NCBI RefSeq assembly: GCF_000511175.1
Contig: NZ_KI866530.1
Coordinates: forward strand, 1,486,919-1,550,918
Direction: 5' to 3'
Length of the DNA: 64,000 nt
Source: Sediminibacterium salmoneum NBRC 103935
GTDB lineage: Bacteria; Bacteroidota; Bacteroidia; Chitinophagales; Chitinophagaceae
In this document: piece by piece, positions 53,885 to 64,000 of the stretch
Numbering within the stretch: the stretch's first letter is position 1
Layout: every line of letters starts with the position of its first letter
Position numbers and translations under genes: made by a program
Notes under the pieces: model-generated
Told to the model about the DNA's origin: nothing
Seen by the model: only the letters and a program-made list of their open reading frames with translations
The model's database searches: none

Positions 53885-55222
53885 ATGAATAAGATATTGA
53901 TTATTATACAAAGAGAATACCTCAGCAGAGTAATGAACAAACGTTTTCTGCTCACTACCATTTTAACTCCATTAATCATGGTTGGCGTAATTGCCGGAGC
54001 AGCCTTACTGTCCACTTCCGGCAAAGAAAACCACAAAATAGCTGTGATTGATGAGAATGGATTTTTCAAAGGCAACCTGAGAGATGCGGGTGATATTAAA
54101 TTTGAGTTTCCTGCCAATGTAGATACCTCGAACTACGTAAGCAAGGGCTATACAGATATCATTCTGATTCCTAAGTTCGAAGGCACGAATAAAACAACTT
54201 ATATTATTCGCTCTAAAAAAAGAATAGGACTAATGCTTCAGTCTAAAATTGAAGACCGAATCAACGATGCCATAGAAGATCAGATGTTACAGGATGCCGG
54301 AATTAACCGTGCACAGTTAGACTCTATCAAAGCTTCCTCACAATTTGCAGAAATGAAATCACTGGAAGAAGCCGGTGATACGGTTAAAGAAAGCAGTGCA
54401 GCCCTCTCCTATGGAATCGGATTCGGATCAGGCATGTTGATTTATATTACCATGTTTATCTATGGAGCCATGGTAATGCGCGGTGTTATGGAAGAAAAAA
54501 CCAATCGTATTGCGGAAGTAATGATCAGCAGCGCCAAGCCTTTCCAGCTCATGATGGGAAAAATCATTGGGATTGGTGCCGTAGGATTAACACAATTCTT
54601 TGTTTGGATTCTTTTAATATTCGGATTCATAGCTGCCTCCCGGTTCTTTATTCCACAGGATGTTTTACAACAGGTGGCAGAACTGCAAAAAACCAATGCT
54701 CAAATGGGACCGGGTGCATCCATGGCACAGGCTAGTGAAACGGCTCAGAATATCTACAAGTTTCAAAATACCATGGGCACAGCCAACTGGCCATTGATCA
54801 TCGGATGTTTTATTTTCTATTTTCTGGGTGGCTATTTATTCTATGCATCTTTGTTTGCCGCTGTAGGTTCTGTAGTAAACGAAGATCCACAGGACGCGCA
54901 AAGTTTAATGTTACCCATCACCATGCCGATCATTTTTTCTTTTATCATCATGAGCCGCGCGGTAGAAGATCCAAGCACCAGTCTGGCAACATGGGCAAGC
55001 ATTATTCCATTCAGTTCACCCATGGTAATGATGGCGAGAATTGCCTATGGTGTACCGGGAACCGTTCCTTACTGGCAGTTGATTGCAAGTATGGCAACCC
55101 TTATAGGAAGCTTCTTATTAACCACCTGGTTGAGTGGTAAGGTTTACAGAACCGGCATTTTAATGTACGGTAAAAAAGTAGGCTGGAAAGAAATCGGGAA
55201 GTGGGCTTTCAGAAAAAATTAG
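53885..55222 (+). CDS. ABC-2 type transporter permease (NatB-like)
   Basis: A 445-residue membrane subunit with the ABC-2 layout. The first helix follows NKRFLLTTILTPLIMVG, then comes a long extracytoplasmic loop (about residues 45-180), then five further helices from LIYITMFIYGAMVMRG onward. The coupling motif MEEKTNRIAEVMISSAKPFQLM, split here as MEEKTNRIAE and VMISSAKPFQLM, is characteristic of NatB/YhaP proteins. It is paired with the preceding ATPase, and a strong terminator follows. Confidence 0.93.
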   Translation: MNKILIIIQREYLSRVMNKRFLLTTILTPLIMVGVIAGAALLSTSGKENHKIAVIDENGFFKGNLRDAGDIKFEFPANVDTSNYVSKGYTDIILIPKFEGTNKTTYIIRSKKRIGLMLQSKIEDRINDAIEDQMLQDAGINRAQLDSIKASSQFAEMKSLEEAGDTVKESSAALSYGIGFGSGMLIYITMFIYGAMVMRGVMEEKTNRIAEVMISSAKPFQLMMGKIIGIGAVGLTQFFVWILLIFGFIAASRFFIPQDVLQQVAELQKTNAQMGPGASMAQASETAQNIYKFQNTMGTANWPLIIGCFIFYFLGGYLFYASLFAAVGSVVNEDPQDAQSLMLPITMPIIFSFIIMSRAVEDPSTSLATWASIIPFSSPMVMMARIAYGVPGTVPYWQLIASMATLIGSFLLTTWLSGKVYRTGILMYGKKVGWKEIGKWAFRKN

Positions 55223-55237
55223 CACAAATACATTGAT

Positions 55238-55270
55238 AAAAAAAGGTGAGGGATTTCCCTCACCTTTTTT
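55238..55270 (+). terminator. bidirectional Rho-independent terminator
   Basis: GGTGAGGG / CCCTCACC with a four-base loop, flanked by an A tract and a T tract, 15 bases after the ABC permease stop. It can serve that operon and the convergent sprA gene. Confidence 0.9.
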
Positions 55271-55333
55271 ATTTACCAATATAAATGACTTTAATTTCCA
55301 CAAACAAATTAAGAATGCGATAAACTGAAAAGA

Positions 55334-58300
55334 TTATTGTGCCAGTGAAATCCGCACGTTAATTCCTGCACGCGTATTCGTGATAGGTGCAGAGGTAGAG
55401 ATATACGGTGTTACTCTTCGCTGATCAAAGAAGAACTTAACGTTTATCCGGCTATTGATTACATAATCAATGGCTGGCTGAATAGTAATTTCTTTCTGAC
55501 CGCCTGTACCATAAGCATTGGTTTGATCAAGGCGGCTATTACTGATAGACACATCGCGAACAGACACATCCAGTTTCAGGTTCAGGTCGTTTTGCAATCC
55601 CTTGCCTGCAATACCAAAAGGTAATTTAAATCCACGCTTTCTCCAGTTCAATCCCACAATCCACTCTGTACTGCGGCTTTCGCTCAACTGATAATCTATC
55701 AGACTTAAACTCAGCTGTCTGCTTTTTCTAAATTCCAGATTAAAGTTGAACTGGCTGATGGTAGTGAAATCAATTTTCAGGAGTGGCTCAAAACGCTCAG
55801 ACATACTAATATTAGGTACCAGGAAGAAAGGAATAAAATTACCACTGGTAGAATCTATGAATCCTGGCGCATTCAATCTGAAAGGATCCTGATACAATAA
55901 AGCACTGCTGAAACTGTTCATGCTCAGTTGACCATTGTAACCGTGACTGATGGTAAAATTACTGAACACGGATGCCAGTGCCGGAATTTTAGATAAACCT
56001 GTATAGGTAATTCTCCAGTTGGGTTTGGGCATGATGCCACGGAATGGATTGGCGCTTATTTTACTGGAGCCCTCTTTAATTAATGCAATCGTGTTAGGGT
56101 CTTTCCCGGTGTACGCAGCAAGGAAGGAAGGAATTAAAACATCCTGAGAATATCGTCCATAACCGCGCGCATAACCATCACTGGTAAATTGCTGGTTAGC
56201 CGGAAGCTGCTGCCAGTAAGGATTCAGAGAAGCAACCCTTCTTGAAACCACCAGACGGTTGGCTTCAAATTCCTTGAATGTAGCCGACAACTCATTCGGA
56301 TTACTTTTACCAAACAAGGTATTAAAAGCAATATAGGAAACACTGAAACCTCCGCTGAACAAAGGATTCAATTGCCCGAAATTATTTCCGGTTCCGGTAG
56401 TGTCTTTAATTAAAGCCGTATAATCCTTGCTAAAAGTTTTGTCTAAATTCAAATCAATAATCAATTCACGAATCGGTTCGAGCTGCGCAGTTATTTTTAA
56501 ACTTTGTTCAAAACTCTGTCGGTACAAAAAGTTGAATGTGCTGTCTTTGGTTAATAAGCCTCTTCCAATTTTATCATTGATCCAGTTGGCATCCGGCTGT
56601 TTACCAAAAACATAATCCAGACCCGGTGCCATACTCTTAAAGTTCTGTCCAATAAAACGGGTGCTGTCCATATAACCCGGCAAACGGCTTCTGTAATTCT
56701 CACTATAGTTCACAGAGATATTTTTGAACATCGTCAGGAACTTACCTGCCGATCTTTCCAATGCACCCAGTTCAGGGGTTGTTGCCTGACGCAACATTTT
56801 TTCGGCATTGCGGATATCGCGTCTTTGCTGTCTCCATTTTTTAATGGCATCTGTTCTTTTCTGCCCGGTTAAGCCTGCTATCACTTCTTCTTTTGTAGGG
56901 AATACAGTTCCCAATGGATTCGCTGCTGGCGGGGCATTACGCGCATTCTTTGTATCTCCCTTTGCTCTTGGTGGTGGAATATTATCCAATGCCCGCATCC
57001 ACCTAGACTTGGCATATAAGTTGCCAAAATTAAACTGGGCATTTAAATTGTTTTCCTGTGAGTTCTCAATGGTATTTCCCAGGTTAACGGCAATACGGCT
57101 GGCACCAATCCAGCTATAAGATGTTCCATAACTATACCTTGCCGTTATCCAGTCTGCAAAAGGAAACTTGTTTAACGGAATATTGTAATTCATGATGGCT
57201 TTCTGCTGGTACAAGGTATTTCTGCCCCCTTTTAAGAAATTACTTCTTACGGTATCTTTTTTCTCTTTGGTATCTATTCTTCCAAAAGGCTCATCAATAC
57301 GCGCGTTGTTGGTTGCGTTAAAGTCCAGATTAACAGAGCGGGTTAAATCCCATCGAAGATTATAAAAACGATCAAACGTAAAATACTTGTCATAAGTGGT
57401 GTCTACCCTTTCTACTTTGCTGCTAAAAGTATTAACCATACGTGGAATGAATTCTCCAAACTGTCGATTGATATCAGCCCTGAAACTAATGAAGGAAGGC
57501 TTCAGATTAAAATTGGCATCTCTTACAAAAGCCAGCCAGGGGCTCTTTCCTTTAATCATCTTTTTAAAGGGCTCTACAAAACTGTTCTGACCAATATACG
57601 TGTATCCAAAACCACCGCGATGACGGGTTACTTTGTTCTGATTAATCACCGGACTGGTATGCTCCGTTTGCGTAAAGGAATAACTAATGTCAAAATTGCT
57701 GAGACTGAGTAACCTGGATCGGCCCGGACCTTGCAGCACCCTTACATTATTAAAGTTCAGCGTTTTAATGGTGGTGATATCTGCTGCTGCTCTTTTAATG
57801 GAATCTCTTTTATCGGGTGCAGCTGCATTTAATTTCTGCTTATAGTTCACATCCAGATCGTAGGGATCAAACTCCGGTGTTAAAGTAGAGCGATTGATAC
57901 TTGCATAAATAGGAACAGAGAGTCTGGCTTTTTTAGGAACCAGTTTACCGGCATCTATATTGGCCGCAATATCAAACTGCATTAAATTGTCTTTGGCTCT
58001 TTCATTCACTCTTTGTTCCAGCGAACCAAAACCCTGTGTGTATTTATTGGCAGATACAGACAAGGTTCCCAGGTCGGCCAATACCAGGTCTACCCTACCT
58101 AATGCCGCATAGCCCCCTCTTTCATCCAGCCCTGATAATCTTAATTCATTGGCCCATACTTCAGCACTAATAGCAGTACCATTGGGTCTTACCGGATTTT
58201 CTACGGCCACCAATACCCCTCTTACTTCACCCAGGTTGGGATTACCCATGATGGAAAAAGTTTTATTGCCAATTATTTTCCGATAGATAGTAGCCAGAGA

Positions 58301-61300
58301 AGCCCCTGAATTATTTCTCTCCAATTTCAGGTCTATTAAATCGCGCAACAGAAAATCTATATTGTTCTCTACCGGCCACACACGGGCTTCCTGTCCTCTT
58401 GGATAAATGCCTGGTGGTGTAATCTTTAATGGAATCTTAACTTCATAATAGTTGTTCAGAAAATCCTGACCAATGCGGATAACCGCCCTGACTTCGTTGT
58501 CGGCAACCGGACGCTGACCGGTAATGGATTCCGCATGCAGATACATGGATAACTTGGCATACCGGCGTACATCCAGATTCAGGGTTTTAAAAATACCTCT
58601 TGCATCTCCCGGCTGTAAATTATTTACCCGCATGGCAATGGCCTGTTCATTTTGTTGCAGGTTTACTCCATTGTTACTTAATAACTGAACCCTTTCCACA
58701 TTCGGAGGCATCAGATAATTCACGGGTGTTCTGCTGCTGTTTTCCTCTAAGTTTACGGCCAGGGTGTTGAAAGCTGTACCAGTGGTATTGTTGATGGGCG
58801 TGTATGATCCTGTTGTATCTAAATTATAAATAAACTGACGCCACTGATTTCTTACCAAATCTAATCTTGCCAAACGAACCACTACAGAATCCTCAAAATC
58901 GGTCATATACAAACGCACAAAACGAATGGATTTAAAGTCCGGAATATTCCCGATTTTTCTGGTGTAGTTTTTAATAGGAACCCTGAACAAATACCAATCT
59001 TCTGTTCTGGTAATTCCATCAGCAGAATTTACGGTTACGCGTTTTTTATCTGTGATATAGGGGGTTCTGCCCACGTCCATACCCGGTGCTAATCCCAGTT
59101 CGTATTCATAATACGATTCTGTTTCGTTCAGGGTATTGTCTCTGTTTAAATCTTCATTATCCGGAAACAAAGTAGCAGCTGAGGTAAACTGTCCGCCAGT
59201 GGTTGCCACCGGTGAGTTTCCCTGTGGATTGTTGAAATTTTTATACCGGCCCAGAATACCTGTCCCCGTTGCATCGTAGGCCGGATCGCGATACCATTGA
59301 TAGTTATCATTTGATGGATCCTGTAAAGCTCTCTGATATACGGCAGATGCCGGACCAAAATTATTGGCCAGCTGATTCAGGATATAACTTTTCTTGCGAC
59401 GCTCTGCTATATCATCAATACCATCAAAGCCCACATCCTGAAAAGGACGGTCGTTCGGATCATTGCTGAATGCCTGTGTAATCTGAATAGGATTCACAGG
59501 TGTTTTACCCCAGGTATTGCTGCTATCCACTGATGCAGGAACTGTTGGTGTATTCAATCCATTCTCATAAAACCTTCTGCCATCTTTTAAAATATCTTCA
59601 CTGATATTACCAAAATTTAAAAACAACTTTCCACCTCTGCTCGTTGGATTCAGTATAAATGGATTCTGCATCCAGAATTCTACAAACTCTATATTATTGG
59701 TTTCAAAATCGGTTTGATCAATGGCGCGCATAATACCACCCCAACGCGAAGTGGGATTGCTCAAACGCCCATTGGCATTGATTTGTCCGGGACGGGTTTC
59801 AAAATTATAAGGACCCTTTTCGGTTGGATAAAATGCCAGATCAAAAGTGGCCGCCTGCACATCTGTGATATTGGTTGTTCTTTGCGGAAACAATTCATTG
59901 GTAAATACCTGACGAACACGAGGATCACTTAACTCTGTTAAGTTTCTGCGCAAAGGATTATTCGGACTATTCTTGTCCTGCAAGTTGGGTTCAATATTGT
60001 ACCAGGCTAGTTTGGCTCTGTTGAAATTGTAATTGATAGAATCCGTTAATGTTGATTCCGGAAATTTCGGATTGCCCTGCGGAGTAGAGGCCAGTGCCCA
60101 GGATACAAACGGGAAGCGCAAATCTATTGATGCACGGGTACCTTCAAAATCATCAATGAAAATTAATCCCTGATCTCCTCTGCCAATTTGTGGTGGGTGT
60201 CCGGGTTGCAACATGGCTGCTTCCCCATAGGCATTAATGGAAGATTTTGCCTGAGTGGTGTAGAAAGGAAGTTTATCGAGTAAGCGTGTTAATCCTGGTA
60301 ATTCAGAACGATAACTGAAATCAATTCCATACATGGTATTGCGAATAGGATCATCGCCATAACCCATTTTGGTAAAGAAGGGACGCTCTCCCAACTTCAC
60401 CATGGAAGCTCCGATAGATAATTTCTTGCTCGCCAGATAATCTACCCTTAATCCTGCAAAGCCACGCTGTTGCATACCAAAGCCTATATTGTTTTCGAAG
60501 TTTACCTTAACAGGTATATTGGCACTCAGGATTCCCTGGTTCAATATTTTAACCGTACCCAGGTTATAGTCTACAATAAAGTCTGCTCCTTCCCTTAGTA
60601 TTTGTCCTCCTGCAGTAACAGAAACAGATCCGGGTGGAATATTAAACGTATTCAGATAAATCTCTGAACTACCCCCTGCGCCCTTCACTTGTCCCTGCAT
60701 GACAAATCGATTCACATTCGCAAATGTTTGTGCAATGGCTTTAATGGAATCGTAGAGTTGATAATAAATATATTTCTGCTTAGTAGCAATGGGCAAGCCA
60801 CTGAATGCCAGTGTATCCAGGTCTCTACCAAAAGGCTCCAACACAGGAAATACTACTCTTCCCATCTGAGGCAATATGGTAAAGCCTTCTATATAATCGA
60901 ATACCCCGTCGGGTTGCGGATCGTTCCGGTTATTGAGTCGGTCTAAATTTAAAATGCGAAGCAAGGGTTGTCCTTCTACTGCAGGAGATGTTTCGGGTAA
61001 AAACCTTTTTAAACCACCACTTGGTTCTTCGTATAAAACGTTCAGTTTAAAATCTGTTCTTTCAATTCCGCCGAACAGGTCAAGCGAATAAACGTTCTTC
61101 ATCATCCATTGCCAGATAGGCAAATTGGTTCTTTGAGAAGTGGCTTTCAATAATTTCAAAAACAACACTTTCTGAACTCCTCTGCTGGAATCCAAAGAAA
61201 TGTCCTGTGAAAACTCCCCTACCTGAAAAACCCTTCCGTTATAGGTGTACTGAAAGGCAACCGCCAATACTTCATCGGCCTGCAACTGTGTGTTAACCGA

Positions 61301-62596
61301 TATAAATCCCGCTTGCGGATTAAAATAATATTCATTCGGAGACAGTTTTCTGGCAAATGTTTTTTCATAATCATCTACCGGACGTAGTCCCTTGCTTAAT
61401 AATAAACTATTGATGAATGCAGGATTACGGGCATTGGGATCCCCCGCCAGAGAAGCGAATAAATTATTGGCACCATTGGCAGGCAAATCGCTGTTGGTTA
61501 AGGATTGAACGGAAGGATTAAAGGGACGAGGCTCACCCAGATCCATCAAACCCACAATATCACGCGCATCAGTGGTTGCACCGGTTCTGTTGGTTACCCA
61601 AACTTCCATCCGCTGAATCTGCACCTGTGAATTCACCACGGGTAAATTGCGCATGGTCTTATTAAAGTTGTCCCTGAAATATTTACCTAATAAAAAGTGT
61701 CGGTTTTCTTCGTAGTCATCCAGTTTTTTCTGGAAAGACTGCAATGCTGCACCACCTTGCAAGTTCAGACTCTGACGGGCAGAACGCTGATTGGCCAATG
61801 CACCCGTTACAAACAATTTACCAAATTGCAACTGCGCTTTTACCCCGAATAAATTCTGTGTACTCGGTATTAAAGTTCCTTTCGATTGAAAGGAAATATT
61901 ACCTGCTTCAATGCTCTTGATAATTTCATCGTCCATTCCCTTGTAATCTAGTTTCAACTGATTGTCAAAACCCAGATTCGTTAAAGTATTATAGTTGATA
62001 GGGAAACGAAGCTTGTCTCCAATATTGGCATTCAGGTTCAGATTGGCATTCATGTCAAAATCGAATCCACCATTCTTTCTGGCTCTTTCAGGTAAAGTAG
62101 GATTTTTGATATTCTGACCCTGATAGCCTGCCATCACATTCACTTCCCCGGCAGGCCGGATATCTACTTTTAAATTTTGGCCGGTGAGCCCGAATATCCG
62201 ATCGAATAATTTGGGATAGGTTTGAAAAGCCGGTCTTTTAGATTTTTGATTTAAGAGAAATAAGGCATCTGCCCTTTTCTTAAAATAATCGTTCTCCGAT
62301 TTCCTGCTTTCCAGTTTCATCAGTTCATCCATTCCCAGCACCGTTGGTTTTCGGTACCAGCTGTTTCCAATTTTTTCAGAAACATAAAAGGATTTTGTTT
62401 TGGGATCGTATTCTGTTTTTCTTTTGATTAATCCGGTATCACGAATATCAAAAGGATTCTTACTTGGGTTGCTGAATACATCACCCCGACGATCCGTTAT
62501 TGGAAACCGCAATGTGTCTTTCGTTTGGGCAAAAGAGGGCAGGTACCACAAAATGGTCAGCAATAAAGTCAGAAGTCTTCCGCAATAATTCAACAA
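55334..62596 (-). CDS. sprA: SprA (Sov), outer-membrane translocon of the type IX secretion system
   Basis: SprA is the giant beta-barrel through which T9SS cargo leaves the cell in Bacteroidota and is needed for gliding in motile members. The 2420-residue length is characteristic. A signal peptide ends LPSFAQ. Typical regions include KVDIRPAGEVNVMAGYQGQN, FDFDMNANLNLNANIGDKLRF (split as FDFDMNANLN and LNANIGDKLRF), GAALQSFQKKLDDYEE, DQGLIFIDDFEGTR and the C-terminal GINVRISLAQ. No ATG is available before the signal peptide, so TTG (62596 or 62593) must start translation. It is 36 bases downstream of ruvA, an arrangement known from Flavobacterium. No cargo with a T9SS C-terminal sorting domain was noticed in this window. 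Confidence 0.95.
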   Translation of the reverse strand: MLNYCGRLLTLLLTILWYLPSFAQTKDTLRFPITDRRGDVFSNPSKNPFDIRDTGLIKRKTEYDPKTKSFYVSEKIGNSWYRKPTVLGMDELMKLESRKSENDYFKKRADALFLLNQKSKRPAFQTYPKLFDRIFGLTGQNLKVDIRPAGEVNVMAGYQGQNIKNPTLPERARKNGGFDFDMNANLNLNANIGDKLRFPINYNTLTNLGFDNQLKLDYKGMDDEIIKSIEAGNISFQSKGTLIPSTQNLFGVKAQLQFGKLFVTGALANQRSARQSLNLQGGAALQSFQKKLDDYEENRHFLLGKYFRDNFNKTMRNLPVVNSQVQIQRMEVWVTNRTGATTDARDIVGLMDLGEPRPFNPSVQSLTNSDLPANGANNLFASLAGDPNARNPAFINSLLLSKGLRPVDDYEKTFARKLSPNEYYFNPQAGFISVNTQLQADEVLAVAFQYTYNGRVFQVGEFSQDISLDSSRGVQKVLFLKLLKATSQRTNLPIWQWMMKNVYSLDLFGGIERTDFKLNVLYEEPSGGLKRFLPETSPAVEGQPLLRILNLDRLNNRNDPQPDGVFDYIEGFTILPQMGRVVFPVLEPFGRDLDTLAFSGLPIATKQKYIYYQLYDSIKAIAQTFANVNRFVMQGQVKGAGGSSEIYLNTFNIPPGSVSVTAGGQILREGADFIVDYNLGTVKILNQGILSANIPVKVNFENNIGFGMQQRGFAGLRVDYLASKKLSIGASMVKLGERPFFTKMGYGDDPIRNTMYGIDFSYRSELPGLTRLLDKLPFYTTQAKSSINAYGEAAMLQPGHPPQIGRGDQGLIFIDDFEGTRASIDLRFPFVSWALASTPQGNPKFPESTLTDSINYNFNRAKLAWYNIEPNLQDKNSPNNPLRRNLTELSDPRVRQVFTNELFPQRTTNITDVQAATFDLAFYPTEKGPYNFETRPGQINANGRLSNPTSRWGGIMRAIDQTDFETNNIEFVEFWMQNPFILNPTSRGGKLFLNFGNISEDILKDGRRFYENGLNTPTVPASVDSSNTWGKTPVNPIQITQAFSNDPNDRPFQDVGFDGIDDIAERRKKSYILNQLANNFGPASAVYQRALQDPSNDNYQWYRDPAYDATGTGILGRYKNFNNPQGNSPVATTGGQFTSAATLFPDNEDLNRDNTLNETESYYEYELGLAPGMDVGRTPYITDKKRVTVNSADGITRTEDWYLFRVPIKNYTRKIGNIPDFKSIRFVRLYMTDFEDSVVVRLARLDLVRNQWRQFIYNLDTTGSYTPINNTTGTAFNTLAVNLEENSSRTPVNYLMPPNVERVQLLSNNGVNLQQNEQAIAMRVNNLQPGDARGIFKTLNLDVRRYAKLSMYLHAESITGQRPVADNEVRAVIRIGQDFLNNYYEVKIPLKITPPGIYPRGQEARVWPVENNIDFLLRDLIDLKLERNNSGASLATIYRKIIGNKTFSIMGNPNLGEVRGVLVAVENPVRPNGTAISAEVWANELRLSGLDERGGYAALGRVDLVLADLGTLSVSANKYTQGFGSLEQRVNERAKDNLMQFDIAANIDAGKLVPKKARLSVPIYASINRSTLTPEFDPYDLDVNYKQKLNAAAPDKRDSIKRAAADITTIKTLNFNNVRVLQGPGRSRLLSLSNFDISYSFTQTEHTSPVINQNKVTRHRGGFGYTYIGQNSFVEPFKKMIKGKSPWLAFVRDANFNLKPSFISFRADINRQFGEFIPRMVNTFSSKVERVDTTYDKYFTFDRFYNLRWDLTRSVNLDFNATNNARIDEPFGRIDTKEKKDTVRSNFLKGGRNTLYQQKAIMNYNIPLNKFPFADWITARYSYGTSYSWIGASRIAVNLGNTIENSQENNLNAQFNFGNLYAKSRWMRALDNIPPPRAKGDTKNARNAPPAANPLGTVFPTKEEVIAGLTGQKRTDAIKKWRQQRRDIRNAEKMLRQATTPELGALERSAGKFLTMFKNISVNYSENYRSRLPGYMDSTRFIGQNFKSMAPGLDYVFGKQPDANWINDKIGRGLLTKDSTFNFLYRQSFEQSLKITAQLEPIRELIIDLNLDKTFSKDYTALIKDTTGTGNNFGQLNPLFSGGFSVSYIAFNTLFGKSNPNELSATFKEFEANRLVVSRRVASLNPYWQQLPANQQFTSDGYARGYGRYSQDVLIPSFLAAYTGKDPNTIALIKEGSSKISANPFRGIMPKPNWRITYTGLSKIPALASVFSNFTISHGYNGQLSMNSFSSALLYQDPFRLNAPGFIDSTSGNFIPFFLVPNISMSERFEPLLKIDFTTISQFNFNLEFRKSRQLSLSLIDYQLSESRSTEWIVGLNWRKRGFKLPFGIAGKGLQNDLNLKLDVSVRDVSISNSRLDQTNAYGTGGQKEITIQPAIDYVINSRINVKFFFDQRRVTPYISTSAPITNTRAGINVRISLAQ

Positions 62597-62632
62597 CAGT
62601 CCCGCTTGGTTAGGTAAAGCTCAATTCGATGG

Positions 62633-63217
62633 CTAGAGGTTTTTGAGTGCTTGTTTAATAATTTCTTCTAATGAACTGTTTTCGGGGGTGGTTTGCATGG
62701 TCTTTTTAACGGCTTGTTCGGCCATTACACGTCCAATGCCCAATGAAATTAAGGCATTTATGGCATCCGAATCCATTTGAGGGGTAACAAATCCGGGTAA
62801 AATATTCTCATTATGCTGTTTGGCCAGCTTATCTCTCAATTCAACTATCAGTCTTTCGGCCGATTTTTTGCCAATTCCCTTAATACCTTCCAGCTGTTTG
62901 GTATTGCCCTGCACAATGGCGCGGGTAATTTCTTCGGGCTTCATACCAGACAACATCATTCGGGCGGTAGAAGCGCCTACGCCGGAAACACTGATGAGCT
63001 GCAGAAACAGGTCTTTTTCTATCAGGTCGGCAAAGCCAAAAAGAGTATGTGCATTCTCGGTAATATGCAGGTAGGTAAAGAGCTGACCGCTCTCCTGATT
63101 ACTGATAGCAGAAAAAGTATTCAGGCTAATCTGAAGATCGTACCCAACTCCATTCACGTCTACCACCACACGGGCGGGTGTTTTAACGGCAAAATGACCT
63201 CTGAGAAATGCTATCAT
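62633..63217 (-). CDS. ruvA: Holliday junction branch migration protein RuvA
   Basis: RuvA binds Holliday junctions and positions the RuvB motors during recombination. The ATG at 63217 gives MIAFLRGHFAVKTPARVVVD, the normal start, and 194 residues; the 16-codon open extension upstream is not family-like. The OB fold is followed by helix-hairpin-helix motifs (LISVSGVGASTARMML and LEGIKGIGKKSAERLIVEL) and the C-terminal RuvB-contacting domain (DAINALISLGIGRVMAEQAV). It lies directly upstream of sprA and is divergent from fabH. Confidence 0.95.
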   Translation of the reverse strand: MIAFLRGHFAVKTPARVVVDVNGVGYDLQISLNTFSAISNQESGQLFTYLHITENAHTLFGFADLIEKDLFLQLISVSGVGASTARMMLSGMKPEEITRAIVQGNTKQLEGIKGIGKKSAERLIVELRDKLAKQHNENILPGFVTPQMDSDAINALISLGIGRVMAEQAVKKTMQTTPENSSLEEIIKQALKNL

Positions 63218-63289
63218 AAATGAAGACGAAAATAACAAAAAGAAAGCAATTAGCTGTACCTTCAACCTTTTATATAACCCATATAGTAA

Positions 63290-64000
63290 ATGAATAAAAT
63301 TAGTGCAGCAATTACCGCAGTCGGCGGTTATGTTCCCGAAACAAAACTGACCAATTTCGATCTGGAAAAAATGGTAGACACCAACGACGAATGGATCAGG
63401 AGCAGAACCGGAATTGAAGAAAGAAGAATTTTAAAGGAACCGGGAAAAGCCAGTAGCGATATGGCAGTAAAAGCCATAGAAGAAGTGTTGCGTAAAAAGA
63501 ATATGGCCCCCACCGATATTGATTGCATCATCTGCGCAACAGTAACGCCAGATATGGTTTTCCCGGCAACCGCCAATATCATTGCCGATAAAATTGGAGC
63601 AACCAATGCATGGGGTTTTGACATGAGTGCAGCCTGCAGTGGCTTTTTATATGCAGTAACCACCGGAGCCATGTTCATTGAAAGCGGACGCTACAAAAAT
63701 GTGATGGTAGTAGGTGTAGATAAAATGAGTGCCATTATTGATTATACCGACCGTGCCACCTGTATTATTTTCGGCGACGGTGCAGGCGCCATATTGCTGG
63801 AGCCTACAACAGAAGACTTCGGAATTAAAGACAGTATTCTAAGAAGTGATGGCAGTGGCAGACAATACCTGCACATGAAGGCGGGCGGATCCTTAAAGCC
63901 GGCTTCAGTTGAAACGGTTATGGCCAAGGAACACTACGCTTATCAGGAAGGACAGGCTGTTTTTAAATTTGCCGTGAAAGGAATGGCCGATGTAAGTGCA
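63290..64000 (+). CDS. fabH: 3-oxoacyl-ACP synthase III (FabH), 3' end outside window
   Basis: FabH starts fatty-acid synthesis by condensing acetyl-CoA or a branched acyl-CoA with malonyl-ACP. The frame opens with ATG at 63290 (MNKISAAITAVGGYVPE) and runs off the window after 237 codons. Conserved blocks are TNDEWIRSRTGIEERRI, FDMSAACSGFLYAV with catalytic Cys116, and CIIFGDGAGAILLE. The His and Asn of the triad lie beyond the window end. Bacteroidota often have more than one fabH copy, so this may be one of several. Confidence 0.93.
   Translation, partial: MNKISAAITAVGGYVPETKLTNFDLEKMVDTNDEWIRSRTGIEERRILKEPGKASSDMAVKAIEEVLRKKNMAPTDIDCIICATVTPDMVFPATANIIADKIGATNAWGFDMSAACSGFLYAVTTGAMFIESGRYKNVMVVGVDKMSAIIDYTDRATCIIFGDGAGAILLEPTTEDFGIKDSILRSDGSGRQYLHMKAGGSLKPASVETVMAKEHYAYQEGQAVFKFAVKGMADVSA

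Overview
The window reads as chromosomal DNA from a Bacteroidota member, most likely of the family Chitinophagaceae (inference). The evidence is an ECF sigma/FecR/SusC/SusD glycan-uptake locus, the type IX secretion outer-membrane protein SprA next to ruvA, several TAnnTTTG promoter elements typical of the phylum, few visible Shine-Dalgarno sequences, and many exported proteins with a cleavage site at Ala-Gln or a lipobox. Base composition and coding style look uniform. I see no insertion sequence, prophage or CRISPR array.

Layout. 1-7.6 kb: the 5' part of truA, an exported hypothetical, a secreted M1 peptidase, a four-gene lemA/TPM cluster and sucD. 7.6-15.5 kb: a very large alpha-2-macroglobulin-like protein, an FAD oxidoreductase and two unrecognised small proteins. 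15.5-23.5 kb: uvrA, a SAM-I riboswitch with terminator and antiterminator controlling a transsulfuration enzyme and homoserine dehydrogenase, a PAP2 phosphatase and an M28 peptidase.

23.5-41.8 kb is a polysaccharide utilisation locus, all on the minus strand. In transcription order it holds an ECF sigma factor, a FecR anti-sigma factor, an STN-containing SusC, SusD, a LamG-fold lipoprotein, a large lipoprotein with twelve DxDxDG repeats, and GH30, GH144, GH43 and GH3 enzymes. GH144 and GH3 suggest beta-1,2-glucan and GH30 suggests beta-1,6-glucan. The substrate remains an inference.

41.9-46.4 kb: an acetyl-CoA hydrolase/transferase family protein, then an exported alpha/beta hydrolase and an M1 peptidase. 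These last two look like one fused gene split by an eight-base homopolymer. Next come a decayed intergenic region with a gene remnant and repeats, and tRNA-Pro and tRNA-Ser. 46.4-64 kb: dnaA, a 5'-nucleotidase split into a Tat-exported catalytic half and a lipoprotein C-terminal half, a DUF3127 protein with an SSB-like tail, a COG2509 flavoprotein, a zinc phospholipase C/S1-P1-like protein, an ABC exporter pair, sprA, ruvA and the 5' part of fabH.

I found no clearly new multi-gene system. The points most worth checking are the broken hydrolase-M1 fusion, the PUL with its repeat lipoprotein, the thioester-less macroglobulin, the readable riboswitch switching mechanism, and the remnant and repeat region beside tRNA-Pro.
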